The position numbers and the translations under genes were made by a program. A stretch of 64,000 bases of DNA from Roseburia rectibacter. GTDB lineage: Bacteria; Bacillota; Clostridia; Lachnospirales; Lachnospiraceae. The stretch's first letter is position 1; the number at the start of each line of letters is the position of its first letter. Where the stretch lies: assembly GCF_014287515.2 (NCBI RefSeq), contig NZ_CP092473.1, forward strand, positions 1,391,001 to 1,455,000, written 5' to 3'. Below are positions 54,320 through 61,901 of this stretch, piece by piece. The notes beneath the pieces were generated by a model. It did not search any database, was not told the DNA's origin, and worked only from the letters and a program-made list of their open reading frames with translations.

Positions 54320-54769
54320 ATGAGGAAAAAAATAATAATTATTATAGTTGTGATGTTGATACTTTTAGGATGCACAATGCTTATCGTTAAGAATAACGAC
54401 AATGAGAAAGGAGAAATGCTTTCGATTCCTGTAAATAACAATGAATTGCTTGTTTGTTCAGAAGAAGGGTATAATTCCATAAAGGTTTATAGGCAGGAGA
54501 ATCAGATAGTTGTATATGCGGAATCAGAATCAGCTTTTTTTGAAGGGACGCAATTTTCAGTAGGAATTTCAGGAGAAATAACACCAGAGAATGTGGAAAT
54601 CATTTGGATGACAATTGGTGGTAGTACAGAACAGGTAGAAGATAATGACCGTATCATTGCTGAGGTAAAAATAACTGACAATGGCGAGTTAATATGCGAT
54701 ACAAAGATTAATTTTGCAAAAAAGGCATTTGAAGCAGTTGAGGATGTGTTGAAGCAGACAGCTCAATAA
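54320..54769 (+). CDS. small lipoprotein of the PBP operon
   Basis: 149 residues. The signal MRKKIIIIIVVMLILLGC ends in a lipobox. The mature part is acidic and beta-rich (EEGYNSIKVYRQENQIVVYAESESAFFEGTQF), with a Gly/Glu-rich end. No named domain is evident. It is 41 bases from the preceding gene and 16 bases from the next, so it is in the same operon. Confidence 0.7.
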   Translation: MRKKIIIIIVVMLILLGCTMLIVKNNDNEKGEMLSIPVNNNELLVCSEEGYNSIKVYRQENQIVVYAESESAFFEGTQFSVGISGEITPENVEIIWMTIGGSTEQVEDNDRIIAEVKITDNGELICDTKINFAKKAFEAVEDVLKQTAQ

Positions 54770-54785
54770 AAGGGGTCTTATAATT

Positions 54786-55826
54786 ATGAAAAATTTTTTG
54801 AAAATTATGCTATGTATCATAGGTTCAATTCTTGTAGGGGTTATAGTTTTTGTATTTTTTATCTCGTATACGGCAAATTACAAGAAGACAACTTGCGATA
54901 CATCTGTTTCGCCAGATGGAAAACACGAATTAGTACTTCAAGCAATTGGAGAACCAAAATTCCCATTTGGTTCGGCAAGTGGAAGATTAGTTCTTATGGA
55001 AGAAAAAGATAAGATAGCTCAAGCCGATTTTGAATTGCGAAATGATGGTGGAAGTATCACAAGTAATTGTTGGATAGTTACATGGTATGAGAACTATGTA
55101 AAAGTGATTCTATCAGGAGAAGAACAATTTGATGAGCAGATTATTTTGAATTTTGATGGTACGGTAGATATGAAACAGTTGCCTGATACAGAAGTTGCAG
55201 AGCAAGAAAATGATACATCTGTTGAATATACCACGAAGCCTGATAGCATTGATCTGGGAGAATCAAATCAAAAAAATATTACAGAGCAGGTAGATAAAGC
55301 GAAAAAAGCAGAAAGCTGGACAATGGATGAAAGTAATGGAACCATGTATTTCTTTTTGGATGAACAGAATGGATGGCGTTTAGTGGTAGTAGATGCGGCT
55401 GCTGGAAGTAGATTTTACGTTATGGAACGGACTGCTGATGGCGGTGATACTTGGGAGCGAATTAACGAAGATCCTTTTGATAATCAAGCAGGCGTTGCTG
55501 AAGGGGTGATGTTTTTGGATGATAATTTTGGAATTGCAGGACTTGCAGGTGCATCTCAGTCTCATTCTACACTATATATTACAAAAGATGGAGGAAGATC
55601 ATTTGGTGAGATAAAATTGCCAATGAGTACGGTTACTGAATTACCAGAATCTGCAAAAGAATATGGATTTACAGTAGAGGATTATGATTATTTAAATATG
55701 CCTCAAATAGGTGCTACAACATTGATAATAATGGTTACAACAGATAAAGGGGATAACGATGGAATTGTATTTGAATCAGAAGATGGTGGAGGCACATGGA
55801 AATATAGAGGGGTAACTCAAAATTAG
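54786..55826 (+). CDS. membrane-anchored protein with BNR-type repeats
   Basis: 346 residues. Residues about 5-28 form a membrane anchor. The N-terminal half contains a SPDGKHELVLQAIGEPKFPFGSASGRL module; the C-terminal half has BNR/sialidase-like repeats (ERTADGGDTWERI, YITKDGGRSFGEI, ESEDGGGTWKYRG) that form beta-propeller blades. It lacks sialidase catalytic residues. It could bind a surface ligand or damaged wall component. Last gene of the operon; a perfect terminator follows. Confidence 0.75.
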   Translation: MKNFLKIMLCIIGSILVGVIVFVFFISYTANYKKTTCDTSVSPDGKHELVLQAIGEPKFPFGSASGRLVLMEEKDKIAQADFELRNDGGSITSNCWIVTWYENYVKVILSGEEQFDEQIILNFDGTVDMKQLPDTEVAEQENDTSVEYTTKPDSIDLGESNQKNITEQVDKAKKAESWTMDESNGTMYFFLDEQNGWRLVVVDAAAGSRFYVMERTADGGDTWERINEDPFDNQAGVAEGVMFLDDNFGIAGLAGASQSHSTLYITKDGGRSFGEIKLPMSTVTELPESAKEYGFTVEDYDYLNMPQIGATTLIIMVTTDKGDNDGIVFESEDGGGTWKYRGVTQN

Positions 55827-55838
55827 TAGTATTATTAT

Positions 55839-55884
55839 AAATTGGGTAAAGGTTCAGTGGTATTGGCCTTTACCCAATTTTTTC
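55839..55884 (+). terminator. terminator between the PBP operon and blaR1
   Basis: A perfect 14-bp stem (55839-55852 with 55867-55880, AAATTGGGTAAAGG and its complement) is followed by TTTCC. It probably serves both convergent operons. Confidence 0.88.
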
Positions 55885-55919
55885 CATGATAATAGAAAGT
55901 TAGCTGTACAGGAGATACT

Positions 55920-57719
55920 TTATTGTGTCCAGATATTCATGTCAGATAATATAGACATGGTTATTTCAGCAGCATTACTTCCGGTAGCGTTGTTATCGGC
56001 TCCAATATTAGTAGCAAAGAAGTATGTATTATTTACGATTTCGATATAGCCGATAAACCAGCCATTCACATCTTGTCCACCTACACGTCCGGTTCCTGTT
56101 TTTCCGTAGAATTTTCCAGTATTGGAAGAGGAAAGGCAGATGGAGTCTTTTACAGCATTGATATTTTCAGAAGAAAAACCTAAGCTATTGTTTTGCAGTT
56201 TCATCAAAAGTTCAACTTGCTCCACTGGGGAAATCTTTAAGGAGGATTCCAGCCAATAAGTGGAGAGATCGCCACTCACATTTTCATTTCCATATCCGAT
56301 TTGCTGAATATAGTTGTAAATGTTAGTGGATGCAAGTTGTTCGTCTATTGATTGGAAATACCAGTTAACAGAGGATGTCATCGCAGACTGTAAGGTCTGA
56401 TCAGCGTTCCATGCTTCAAACGGATAGTTTTCTCCATTCCATGCAATAAAGGAATCTTCTGGTGTAATGACACCTTCTTCCAATCCAAATAAAGCATCAT
56501 ATATCTTGTAAGTGGAATCCGGCGCAACTCGTAGCGTAGCATGTTCTATATCATGTATGCTCCAGACATCATTTCTAAGATCGTATAAAACAAAGCTTCC
56601 TTCGTATTTTCCAAAGTATTTAGAAAAATCTACATATGAAATATTTTCTGAGTAAGATTTCCATTGGTAGCGACTTTCGTCCGCTGCATATGTAGAAATA
56701 AAAGGTGTAAGTCCCATTATTAGAACTGTGGTCAGTATAAAAGCAGTCATGCCTTTTAATTTCTTGCAAAACGTTGGTTTCTCATAAGAGGCAATGTTGA
56801 TAATGCGCCGCTTCATTTGTTTCATGTTTCCGCTAAGGTTGGCGGCAAAAGGAAAAGGAGAAAAGGAGACCTTTTCTATAAAGTTGATCAGCGTATTTCC
56901 GTAATCCTCATAATCGTCCTCTTCAAGCATTTTTAGAACAGAAGTGTCACAGGCAACTTCTCTGTCATTACGCATTTCTCTTAGCGCAAACCAGACAAAG
57001 GGGTTAAACCAATAAAGCACTCCGGCAAAGTTCATAAGATAATTGGCAATGGCATCCTTATGTCTGTAGTGTTGCAGTTCATGCAATAGCATATATCTCA
57101 TATCAGATTCATGATAATCTGAGATTAAATGAATTGGCAGATAAATACATGGCTTCAAAAATCCTACGATAATAGGTGATTTCAAAAAAGCGGTACTGTA
57201 CACAGGAATATTCCTTGTTATTTTCATCTCATTCAAGCATTTGTTATACAGTCTGCGAACCTCTGGGTTCTGAAGGGGGAGCGCAGATCTCTTTATTGTG
57301 CGTAAACGAAGAGAAGATTTGATTACCAATATCATCATCGCAAGCATTCCCACAATCCATATACCTAATAAAATGTATCCGGTAACGGATGGCGTGTCTT
57401 TATTTACAGAAAGGGCAAAGTCATTCATCCAATTTGTAGTACCAGATAAACCGGTATCCATAACATTATTTGCACCAACATCGGCATGAGAAGCGGAAGA
57501 GTTTCTTACGCTACTGAGCCATGAGAAAATTTGCGGAAAACTAATTAGACGGAAGGGGATAAAAGGCACTGCTAAAAGTCCGAGTAACAGCAACCATAGA
57601 TTATACTGCATCCGGCTGGACAAGTTGTTTCTGAATACCCATTTGGCTATCAAAAGAATTCCAACGATACCGCTGATAAATACATTGCATAATAAAAAGC
57701 GTATCATGAAATTAGCCAT
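55920..57719 (-). CDS. blaR1: BlaR1/MecR1-type beta-lactam sensor-transducer
   Basis: 599 residues. The N-terminal half has four membrane helices and an M56 zinc protease: HELQHYRHKD starts at residue 213, and a Glu in REMRNDREVACD completes the site. The C-terminal extracellular sensor is a class D beta-lactamase-like domain with STYK (PDSTYKIYDAL), SxN (SSVNWYF) and KTG (YGKTGTG). Beta-lactams acylate the Ser, and the protease then inactivates BlaI. All key motifs are intact. The ATG sits one base after blaI and behind AAAGGAGG. Confidence 0.94.
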   Translation of the reverse strand: MANFMIRFLLCNVFISGIVGILLIAKWVFRNNLSSRMQYNLWLLLLGLLAVPFIPFRLISFPQIFSWLSSVRNSSASHADVGANNVMDTGLSGTTNWMNDFALSVNKDTPSVTGYILLGIWIVGMLAMMILVIKSSLRLRTIKRSALPLQNPEVRRLYNKCLNEMKITRNIPVYSTAFLKSPIIVGFLKPCIYLPIHLISDYHESDMRYMLLHELQHYRHKDAIANYLMNFAGVLYWFNPFVWFALREMRNDREVACDTSVLKMLEEDDYEDYGNTLINFIEKVSFSPFPFAANLSGNMKQMKRRIINIASYEKPTFCKKLKGMTAFILTTVLIMGLTPFISTYAADESRYQWKSYSENISYVDFSKYFGKYEGSFVLYDLRNDVWSIHDIEHATLRVAPDSTYKIYDALFGLEEGVITPEDSFIAWNGENYPFEAWNADQTLQSAMTSSVNWYFQSIDEQLASTNIYNYIQQIGYGNENVSGDLSTYWLESSLKISPVEQVELLMKLQNNSLGFSSENINAVKDSICLSSSNTGKFYGKTGTGRVGGQDVNGWFIGYIEIVNNTYFFATNIGADNNATGSNAAEITMSILSDMNIWTQ

Positions 57720-57720
57720 G

Positions 57721-58107
57721 TTAATCGCCTCCTTTTTTGGAACTCTTGGAAAGAAGGGAGCGAAGTGTTTCAATTTCTGTTTCAGACAGTTTATCGTTTT
57801 CTATGTATGCAGATAGCATAGAGGTAATGTCACCATTATAGTAGCGATTCAAGAAAGAATTACTTTCTTGACTAATATATTCACACTCTTTTACTAACGG
57901 TGTGTAAACAAAAACACGACTTTGTTTTTCATAAGTGAGAACACCCTTGGTCACAAGACGCTTAATGAGCGTTTGGATAGTTTTGGGACTCCAGCTTGTT
58001 GTTTGTAGTAATTTTTCTGTTATTTCATTGGTGTTAATGGGGGCATATTTCCATACAATTTTCATAACTTCAAATTCTGCTTCCGAAATTTGTGGTAAAT
58101 TCTTCAT
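57721..58107 (-). CDS. blaI: BlaI/MecI-type repressor
   Basis: 128 residues. The N-terminal winged helix (LPQISEAEFEVMKIVWKYAPINTNEITEKL, WSPKTIQTLIKRLVTKGVL) matches BlaI/MecI. It is the DNA-binding partner of BlaR1 and is cut when the sensor is acylated. The protease-sensitive region near residue 100 is present. An upstream GTG is in frame, but the ATG at 58107 is 8 bases from AAGGAG. Its own operator and promoter lie just upstream, so it is autoregulated. Confidence 0.94.
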   Translation of the reverse strand: MKNLPQISEAEFEVMKIVWKYAPINTNEITEKLLQTTSWSPKTIQTLIKRLVTKGVLTYEKQSRVFVYTPLVKECEYISQESNSFLNRYYNGDITSMLSAYIENDKLSETEIETLRSLLSKSSKKGGD

Positions 58108-58123
58108 GTAAATCACTCCTTAA

Positions 58124-58140
58124 ATCTTACGCCTGTAATA
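58124..58140 (-). promoter_or_regulatory. BlaI-type operator, site 3, at the blaI-blaR1 promoter
   Basis: On the + strand ATCTTAC-GCCT-GTAATA, one half weaker. It lies just downstream of the blaI promoter -10. Confidence 0.7.
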
Positions 58141-58145
58141 AAAAT

Positions 58146-58174
58146 AGTATATTCTGTATTTGTTGAAATGTCAA
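58146..58174 (-). promoter_or_regulatory. promoter of blaI-blaR1
   Basis: On the minus strand consensus TTGACA (58174-58169), 17-bp spacer, TATACT (58151-58146). Operator 3 follows. Confidence 0.8.
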
Positions 58175-58188
58175 TTTTGGAAAAATAG

Positions 58189-58241
58189 TTGACTGCAAAT
58201 CTTACTTATGTAATAATTGAATTATTACATAAGTAAGATTT
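58189..58241 (+). promoter_or_regulatory. promoter with double BlaI-type operator, site 4
   Basis: TTGACT at 58189-58194, 17-bp spacer, AATAAT at 58212-58217. A perfect 45-base palindrome at 58197-58241 (22-base arms around one G) contains two operators back to back: ATCTTAC-TTAT-GTAATAAT and its mirror. It controls the following winged-helix gene. Confidence 0.8.
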
Positions 58242-58257
58242 GAGGAGGTGGAAAGTT

Positions 58258-58689
58258 ATGGGGAAAATGTTGCTGTTGTCATTTGAAAATAGTGAAGATG
58301 ATGTTATTAGCGAGATATTAAGCATATTAGAAAATAAGCAAATGAAAATATGTGAAAATAAGAACATAAAAAAATGCTTAGAATTTCAGGGATTAACAAT
58401 AAATGCTGAAAGACGGTTGGCGGTAAAAGGAAACAAAGAAATAGAATTTACTTTTACGGAATTTGAAATTCTTTTACTGTTAGCGCAAAATGCTGGAATG
58501 GTATTTAGCAAGGAGAAAATATATAATATTGTTTGGAAAGAGCCATATTTTGGTGATTATAATATTGTCATGAGCCATATCCGCAACCTGCGTGGAAAAA
58601 TAGAAGATAATCCAAGTAAACCGATTTACATACAGACTGTATGGGGAGTAGGGTATCGCTTCAATAAAAATTTAAGCAGTGGTCTGTAA
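58258..58689 (+). CDS. receiver-less OmpR-type winged-helix regulator
   Basis: 143 residues. The C-terminal OmpR/PhoB DNA-binding domain is complete (IEFTFTEFEILLLLAQNAGMVFSKEKIYNIVWKEPYFGD, VMSHIRNLRGKIEDNPSKPIYIQTVWGVGYRF). The receiver domain is replaced by only 40 residues without a phosphorylatable Asp. It would act without a sensor kinase. The start follows AGGAGG. The dense operator upstream makes it a BlaI target; its own targets are unknown. Confidence 0.85.
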   Translation: MGKMLLLSFENSEDDVISEILSILENKQMKICENKNIKKCLEFQGLTINAERRLAVKGNKEIEFTFTEFEILLLLAQNAGMVFSKEKIYNIVWKEPYFGDYNIVMSHIRNLRGKIEDNPSKPIYIQTVWGVGYRFNKNLSSGL

Positions 58690-58716
58690 GTTATAGTCCA
58701 GATCACTGCTTATTTT
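58674..58716. terminator. bidirectional terminator between the winged-helix and XRE genes
   Basis: AAGCAGTGGTCTG (58674-58686) overlaps the end of the gene and pairs with CAGATCACTGCTT (58699-58711), one wobble, then ATTTTTC. Confidence 0.75.
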
Positions 58717-58967
58717 TCATTTTTAATACCCAAGAGATATTCACAAGATACATGAAAAAATTCTGCCAGAGCCACTACTTCATAATCCGGTACAAAGCGT
58801 GTCCCTTGTTCAATGCGTAATACAGTCAAATCACTAAATTCATATCCGGCAAGCTGGAGTTGTTCAGCTAATGCTTTTTGTGATATGTGCTTTTCGGTTC
58901 GTAATTCTTTTACACGTTGTCCAATAAGGTTTTTGGAATTTTTTTCTTTATTCCAGTAAATCTTCAT
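58710..58967 (-). CDS. XRE-family helix-turn-helix regulator
   Basis: 85 residues: RVKELRTEKHISQKALAEQLQLAGYEFSDLTVLRIEQGTRFVPDYEVVALAEFFHVSCEYLLG is a typical Cro/CI HTH. No extra domain. Two related dyads upstream suggest autoregulation and possibly control of the divergent gene at 59138. Confidence 0.85.
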   Translation of the reverse strand: MKIYWNKEKNSKNLIGQRVKELRTEKHISQKALAEQLQLAGYEFSDLTVLRIEQGTRFVPDYEVVALAEFFHVSCEYLLGIKNEK

Positions 58968-58976
58968 TCAAATACC

Positions 58977-59052
58977 AACTTTCTAAAGATGAAGTGCTAC
59001 ATGATTGATTTTACGGAATAATGTTGATAATATACTTCTAAAGATGAAGTAT
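58977..59052. promoter_or_regulatory. repeated operator of the XRE regulator
   Basis: TTCTAAAGATGAAGT occurs twice, at 58981-58995 and 59036-59050. The second sits in the perfect dyad ATACTTC-TAAAGAT-GAAGTAT at 59032-59052. The spacing between repeats is 55 bases. Confidence 0.65.
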
Positions 59053-59137
59053 AAGAAAATAAATTTATTTGATGTAATCTTGGGATTGATAATACTGACT
59101 GCAAAATGCAATACTTATATGGAAAGGTGGATACAAA

Positions 59138-59473
59138 ATGAACGAAGTATTTGAAACAGTAGCAGAGGTATTGGAGGAACTTAGAAGCGAAGCAGAAGAA
59201 CGAGAGTATTCTGTTCACACAAACGAATCGGAAAATGCAGATAAAGCATTGAAAAAGGCGAATCGGGAATATGAAACGGTGTTGGCTGAGCTTTCTGCAG
59301 AGCACAGAGAATTTTTCGAAAATTATATGGATATAGTGAATCACGCTCATTTTCAAGAAGAACAAAGAGCCTACTATCAGGGGATGGTAGATGTAATGCA
59401 GATATTTGACGGACTGGGGATTTTAAAGGAAAGAAACAAAGTGAAAGAAGTGCTTATGCATATCAAAAAATAG
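59138..59473 (+). CDS. helical hypothetical protein of mobile region
   Basis: 111 residues, rich in Glu, Lys and Ala, probably two long helices (VAEVLEELRSEAEEREYS, ADKALKKANREYETVLAELSAEHREFFENYMDI). AAAGGTGG precedes the ATG. Such proteins are common cargo of Tn916-like elements and have no known function. It is divergent from the XRE gene and followed by a terminator. Confidence 0.65.
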   Translation: MNEVFETVAEVLEELRSEAEEREYSVHTNESENADKALKKANREYETVLAELSAEHREFFENYMDIVNHAHFQEEQRAYYQGMVDVMQIFDGLGILKERNKVKEVLMHIKK

Positions 59474-59476
59474 TTC

Positions 59477-59521
59477 AAACAGGGTGGATGGCTTACCAGG
59501 AAGCTGACCCCCCTGTTTTTC
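59477..59521 (+). terminator. terminator after the helical protein gene
   Basis: AACAGGGTGG (59478-59487) pairs with CCCCCCTGTT (59508-59517), one mismatch, followed by TTTTC. Confidence 0.75.
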
Positions 59522-59567
59522 TTCAGAATAATTCAGAAATAATCCAGAAAAAATCGAAATCTTTCTG

Positions 59568-59919
59568 CTATTCTGTTTCATGGGTTTTATATGTACGAAG
59601 ATAGGCTTCTACCAGTGCAAGAATAGTGGTGATCTGATCGTCCGTACATTCTGAAAGATAAACCAACAGTCTTTGGTAATCCAGATTATCGGTTGGAGCT
59701 GCCGGATAAAAAAAACGGATCGGCAGAGATATGTAAAGCACGAATGAGTTGTCCGAGTTTTTCAAGACTTGGAACATTGCCATGATTTTCAATCTCTTTG
59801 ATATATCTTGATGAGACACCGGATTTTTCGGATAACTCATCATAAGTCAGCTTTTGGTCTAATCTGGCTTTCTTCAGGCGAAAACCCATGTCTTTATCAA
59901 TTTTCTTAGATTTAGCCAT
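59568..59919 (-). pseudogene. XRE-family regulator split by a frameshift at an 8-base homopolymer
   Basis: The ATG (MAKSKKIDKD) behind GGAGGTG starts an HTH protein (FRLKKARLDQKLTYDELSEKSGVSSRYIKEIENHGNVPSLEKLGQLIRAL). After ISADPFF the frame runs off through LSGSSNR to a stop. The alternative frame continues FYPAAPTDNLDYQRLLVYLSECTDDQ to a stop at 59568 and fits the usual C-terminal end of such regulators. The join is a run of eight T on the coding strand (59708-59715). Seven T would restore one protein of about 116 residues. Confidence 0.75.
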
Positions 59920-59952
59920 ATCATGCACCTCCGTATATAGTGTATAGTTCAC

Positions 59953-60445
59953 GATTTGAAAAAGAAATGAACTAATAACGCACTAAAACAGAGGGATATA
60001 GTACACTTTAATGAAATAAGAAACTTTGGATATTGCATATAAAAAAACGCAATGTTCAAAGGTTTTTTCACATGCTTTTTTATCCTTTGAATGTGTTTGG
60101 GAGAGTTATGTATTCTGAACCGTTGAAAGGATATTTTTGTATTTGGAAAATACTGTACCGTTTAGTGCGTGAAAGGGCAGGTAAATAGGTCGCATTTTAA
60201 GTAATGCGGCAGATGCTACAGTTGAAAGTGCATTATACGCACTCGTAGAGTGTGGAGAAAATTTAATATCAGATATGAACAGCGTCCTGTGGGTGTGTGC
60301 CTGCGAGGACGTTTTTTGTATACAGAAAAATTTCTATAAAAATTTTTCAATCCACCCGAACATCTCCCCGGTTTCATTTGGGAGATACACCGGAAGGGAA
60401 AAAGGCAAGTGCCTTGTCATTCGGAACGGGAGGAGGTGAACTCGT
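59953..60445. other. intergenic region with operator dyad, hairpin and terminator
   Basis: No gene is seen in 493 bases. On the left, GTTCA...TGAAC-type repeats flank the minus-strand XRE start. TTCAAAGG (60055-60062) pairs with CCTTTGAA (60084-60091). CGTCCT (60283-60288) pairs with AGGACG (60306-60311), followed by six T, a good terminator. An AGGAGG ribosome site ends the gap. The layout resembles the noncoding stretch before the sigma factor gene in Tn916-like elements. Confidence 0.55.
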
Positions 60446-60886
60446 ATGGGGCAACCTTCTTCTAAGGATGAAATGACCGTCAGGCATCAGTTTGACCGTT
60501 TGTGCCAGATGGCATTAAAAGGCGAAGCTGTCAATTATTACAAGCACATGGACTATCGCAGAAAACACGAAGTCACATTCTCTGAACTGTCAGAAAAGGA
60601 GCTGAGCAAATTATTTACTATGGATGAGTACGGAACAGAAAATCATCATTTTGAAGTGCATGGCTATGATATTGAAGTAAAAAATACTTTGATTGCGGAA
60701 GCATTAAAAGAACTTACGGAAAGAAAAAGGAATGTTATTTTACTTTCCTATTTCATGGAGATGAGCGATGCAGATATTGCAAGAGAAATGAATCTGGTTC
60801 GCAGTACCATTCATGAACACAGAACACGCTCACTGGAAATTTTGAGAAAGATTATGGAAGGAATAGCAGATGAAAAAGATGTCTAA
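60446..60886 (+). CDS. sigma-70-like factor of Tn916-type element
   Basis: 146 residues. The C-terminal sigma region 4 is clear: LKELTERKRNVILLSYFMEMSDADIAREMNLVRSTIHEHRTRSLEILRKIME. The N-terminal part (FDRLCQMALKGEAVNYYKHMDYRRKHEVTFSELSE) matches the Tn916 orf7-type. It likely drives transcription of excision or transfer genes. The AGGAGG site is ideal. It overlaps the next gene by 17 bases. Confidence 0.88.
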   Translation: MGQPSSKDEMTVRHQFDRLCQMALKGEAVNYYKHMDYRRKHEVTFSELSEKELSKLFTMDEYGTENHHFEVHGYDIEVKNTLIAEALKELTERKRNVILLSYFMEMSDADIAREMNLVRSTIHEHRTRSLEILRKIMEGIADEKDV

Positions 60887-61118
60887 AACCAGAAACAAAG
60901 AAAATTTGTTGCCTTTCCATATTATAAAGGCAGCATCAGAGGGCGATGTGAGTGCAATCAATGCCGTGTTAAAACATTATGAAGGTTACATAATCAAATT
61001 GTCCACAAGAAAGCTGTATGACGAAAGTGGACAGGTACATTACTGCATTGATGAAACTCTGCGTCGCAGATTAGAAACAAAGCTGATCACAAAGATATTG
61101 GCTTTTGAAGTTGCATAA
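60870..61118 (+). CDS. small helix-turn-helix protein (Tn916 orf8-like)
   Basis: 82 residues: LPFHIIKAASEGDVSAINAVLKHYEGYIIKLSTRKLYDESGQ then YCIDETLRRRLETKLITKIL. This is the short HTH_16-type partner that accompanies the sigma factor in Tn916-like elements. It overlaps the sigma gene, so translation is coupled. Role in element regulation is inferred. Confidence 0.85.
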   Translation: MKKMSKTRNKENLLPFHIIKAASEGDVSAINAVLKHYEGYIIKLSTRKLYDESGQVHYCIDETLRRRLETKLITKILAFEVA

Positions 61119-61560
61119 CAGGCGGTTAGCATTGTCCCTTTCCATTCGCTGATTGCTGCGTATGCAGCGTGTACCTTGACAACTGAATATTGATTTGCAT
61201 ACAGGACGTGAGGATATGTGGAGCCACTAGGTAGGTTCGCAAAGATGTACCTGCTCTTTTTAGGGTGAACGTGAAGAAATGTTGAAACATTACATTGAAG
61301 CAAAGGTATGGAGCGAGAAAAATCTGACAAAATGTGTGGCAGTAACACAGGGCGATGAAGCATATCTGTAATAATGATACTTCCGGATTGTAAAGAAATT
61401 TGCAGTCCGGTCAATTTGAATGACGGTGCAAGACCGATGTGGGCAGAGTAATGACCTGCCACCTGTATTGCTTTTTTATCTGCCTATGAGAGCCTGCAAT
61501 GGGGTGTGGGTTGTCATTGGCAGATAAAGTGCTGCCTATTTTAAAAATTTGGAGGTGTTC
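61119..61560. other. noncoding region upstream of xis
   Basis: No gene seen. It contains GCTGC-GTAT-GCAGC (61155-61168), a TTGACA at 61176-61181 without a clear -10 at normal distance, a weak AGGTA/TACCT stem before CTTTTT (61230-61260), and an ideal ribosome site, GGAGGTG, at 61551-61557. Similar gaps precede xis in Tn916-like elements. Confidence 0.5.
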
Positions 61561-61563
61561 ATA

Positions 61564-61794
61564 ATAAATAATATAGAAGAAAGAGTAAAGGGCAAGATGG
61601 TTCCAATCTGGGAGAAGTATATGCTGACGGTTGACGAAGCAGTTCAATATTTTGGAATTGGTGAAAAGAAGATAAGGATGCTGATTTCTGAAAATACTGA
61701 TACTGATTATTGTTTTACGGTGCAGGTTGGGAATAAATCGTTGATTAATCGGCATAAATTTGAAGAATTTCTTAATCAAACCACTTCCTTGTAG
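61564..61794 (+). CDS. xis: excisionase (Tn916 Xis-like), start uncertain
   Basis: The conserved part starts VPIWEKYMLTVDEAVQYFGIGEKKIRMLISEN and is a MerR-like winged helix typical of Tn916 Xis. It bends the ends of the element during excision. The ideal ribosome site lies 6 bases before an ATA codon (61564), not an ATG. The first ATG is at 61597 (65 residues), behind a weaker AAAGGG, and alignment with Tn916 Xis favours a start near there. The ATA may be a mutated start codon of a longer form. Confidence 0.8.
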   Translation: MNNIEERVKGKMVPIWEKYMLTVDEAVQYFGIGEKKIRMLISENTDTDYCFTVQVGNKSLINRHKFEEFLNQTTSL

Positions 61795-61901
61795 AAATGA
61801 AAAATACAAAACTTTATCGCTTTAAAGTGGTAAATGCCGCCCTGGTATGATATAATATGGTTGTCGTGCTAGGGCTTCTTCGTAGAAAGGAGCAAAGACG
61901 T

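Noticed and set aside
58258..58689. Ordinary two-component response regulator
   Set aside because: There is no receiver domain and no histidine kinase gene adjacent.
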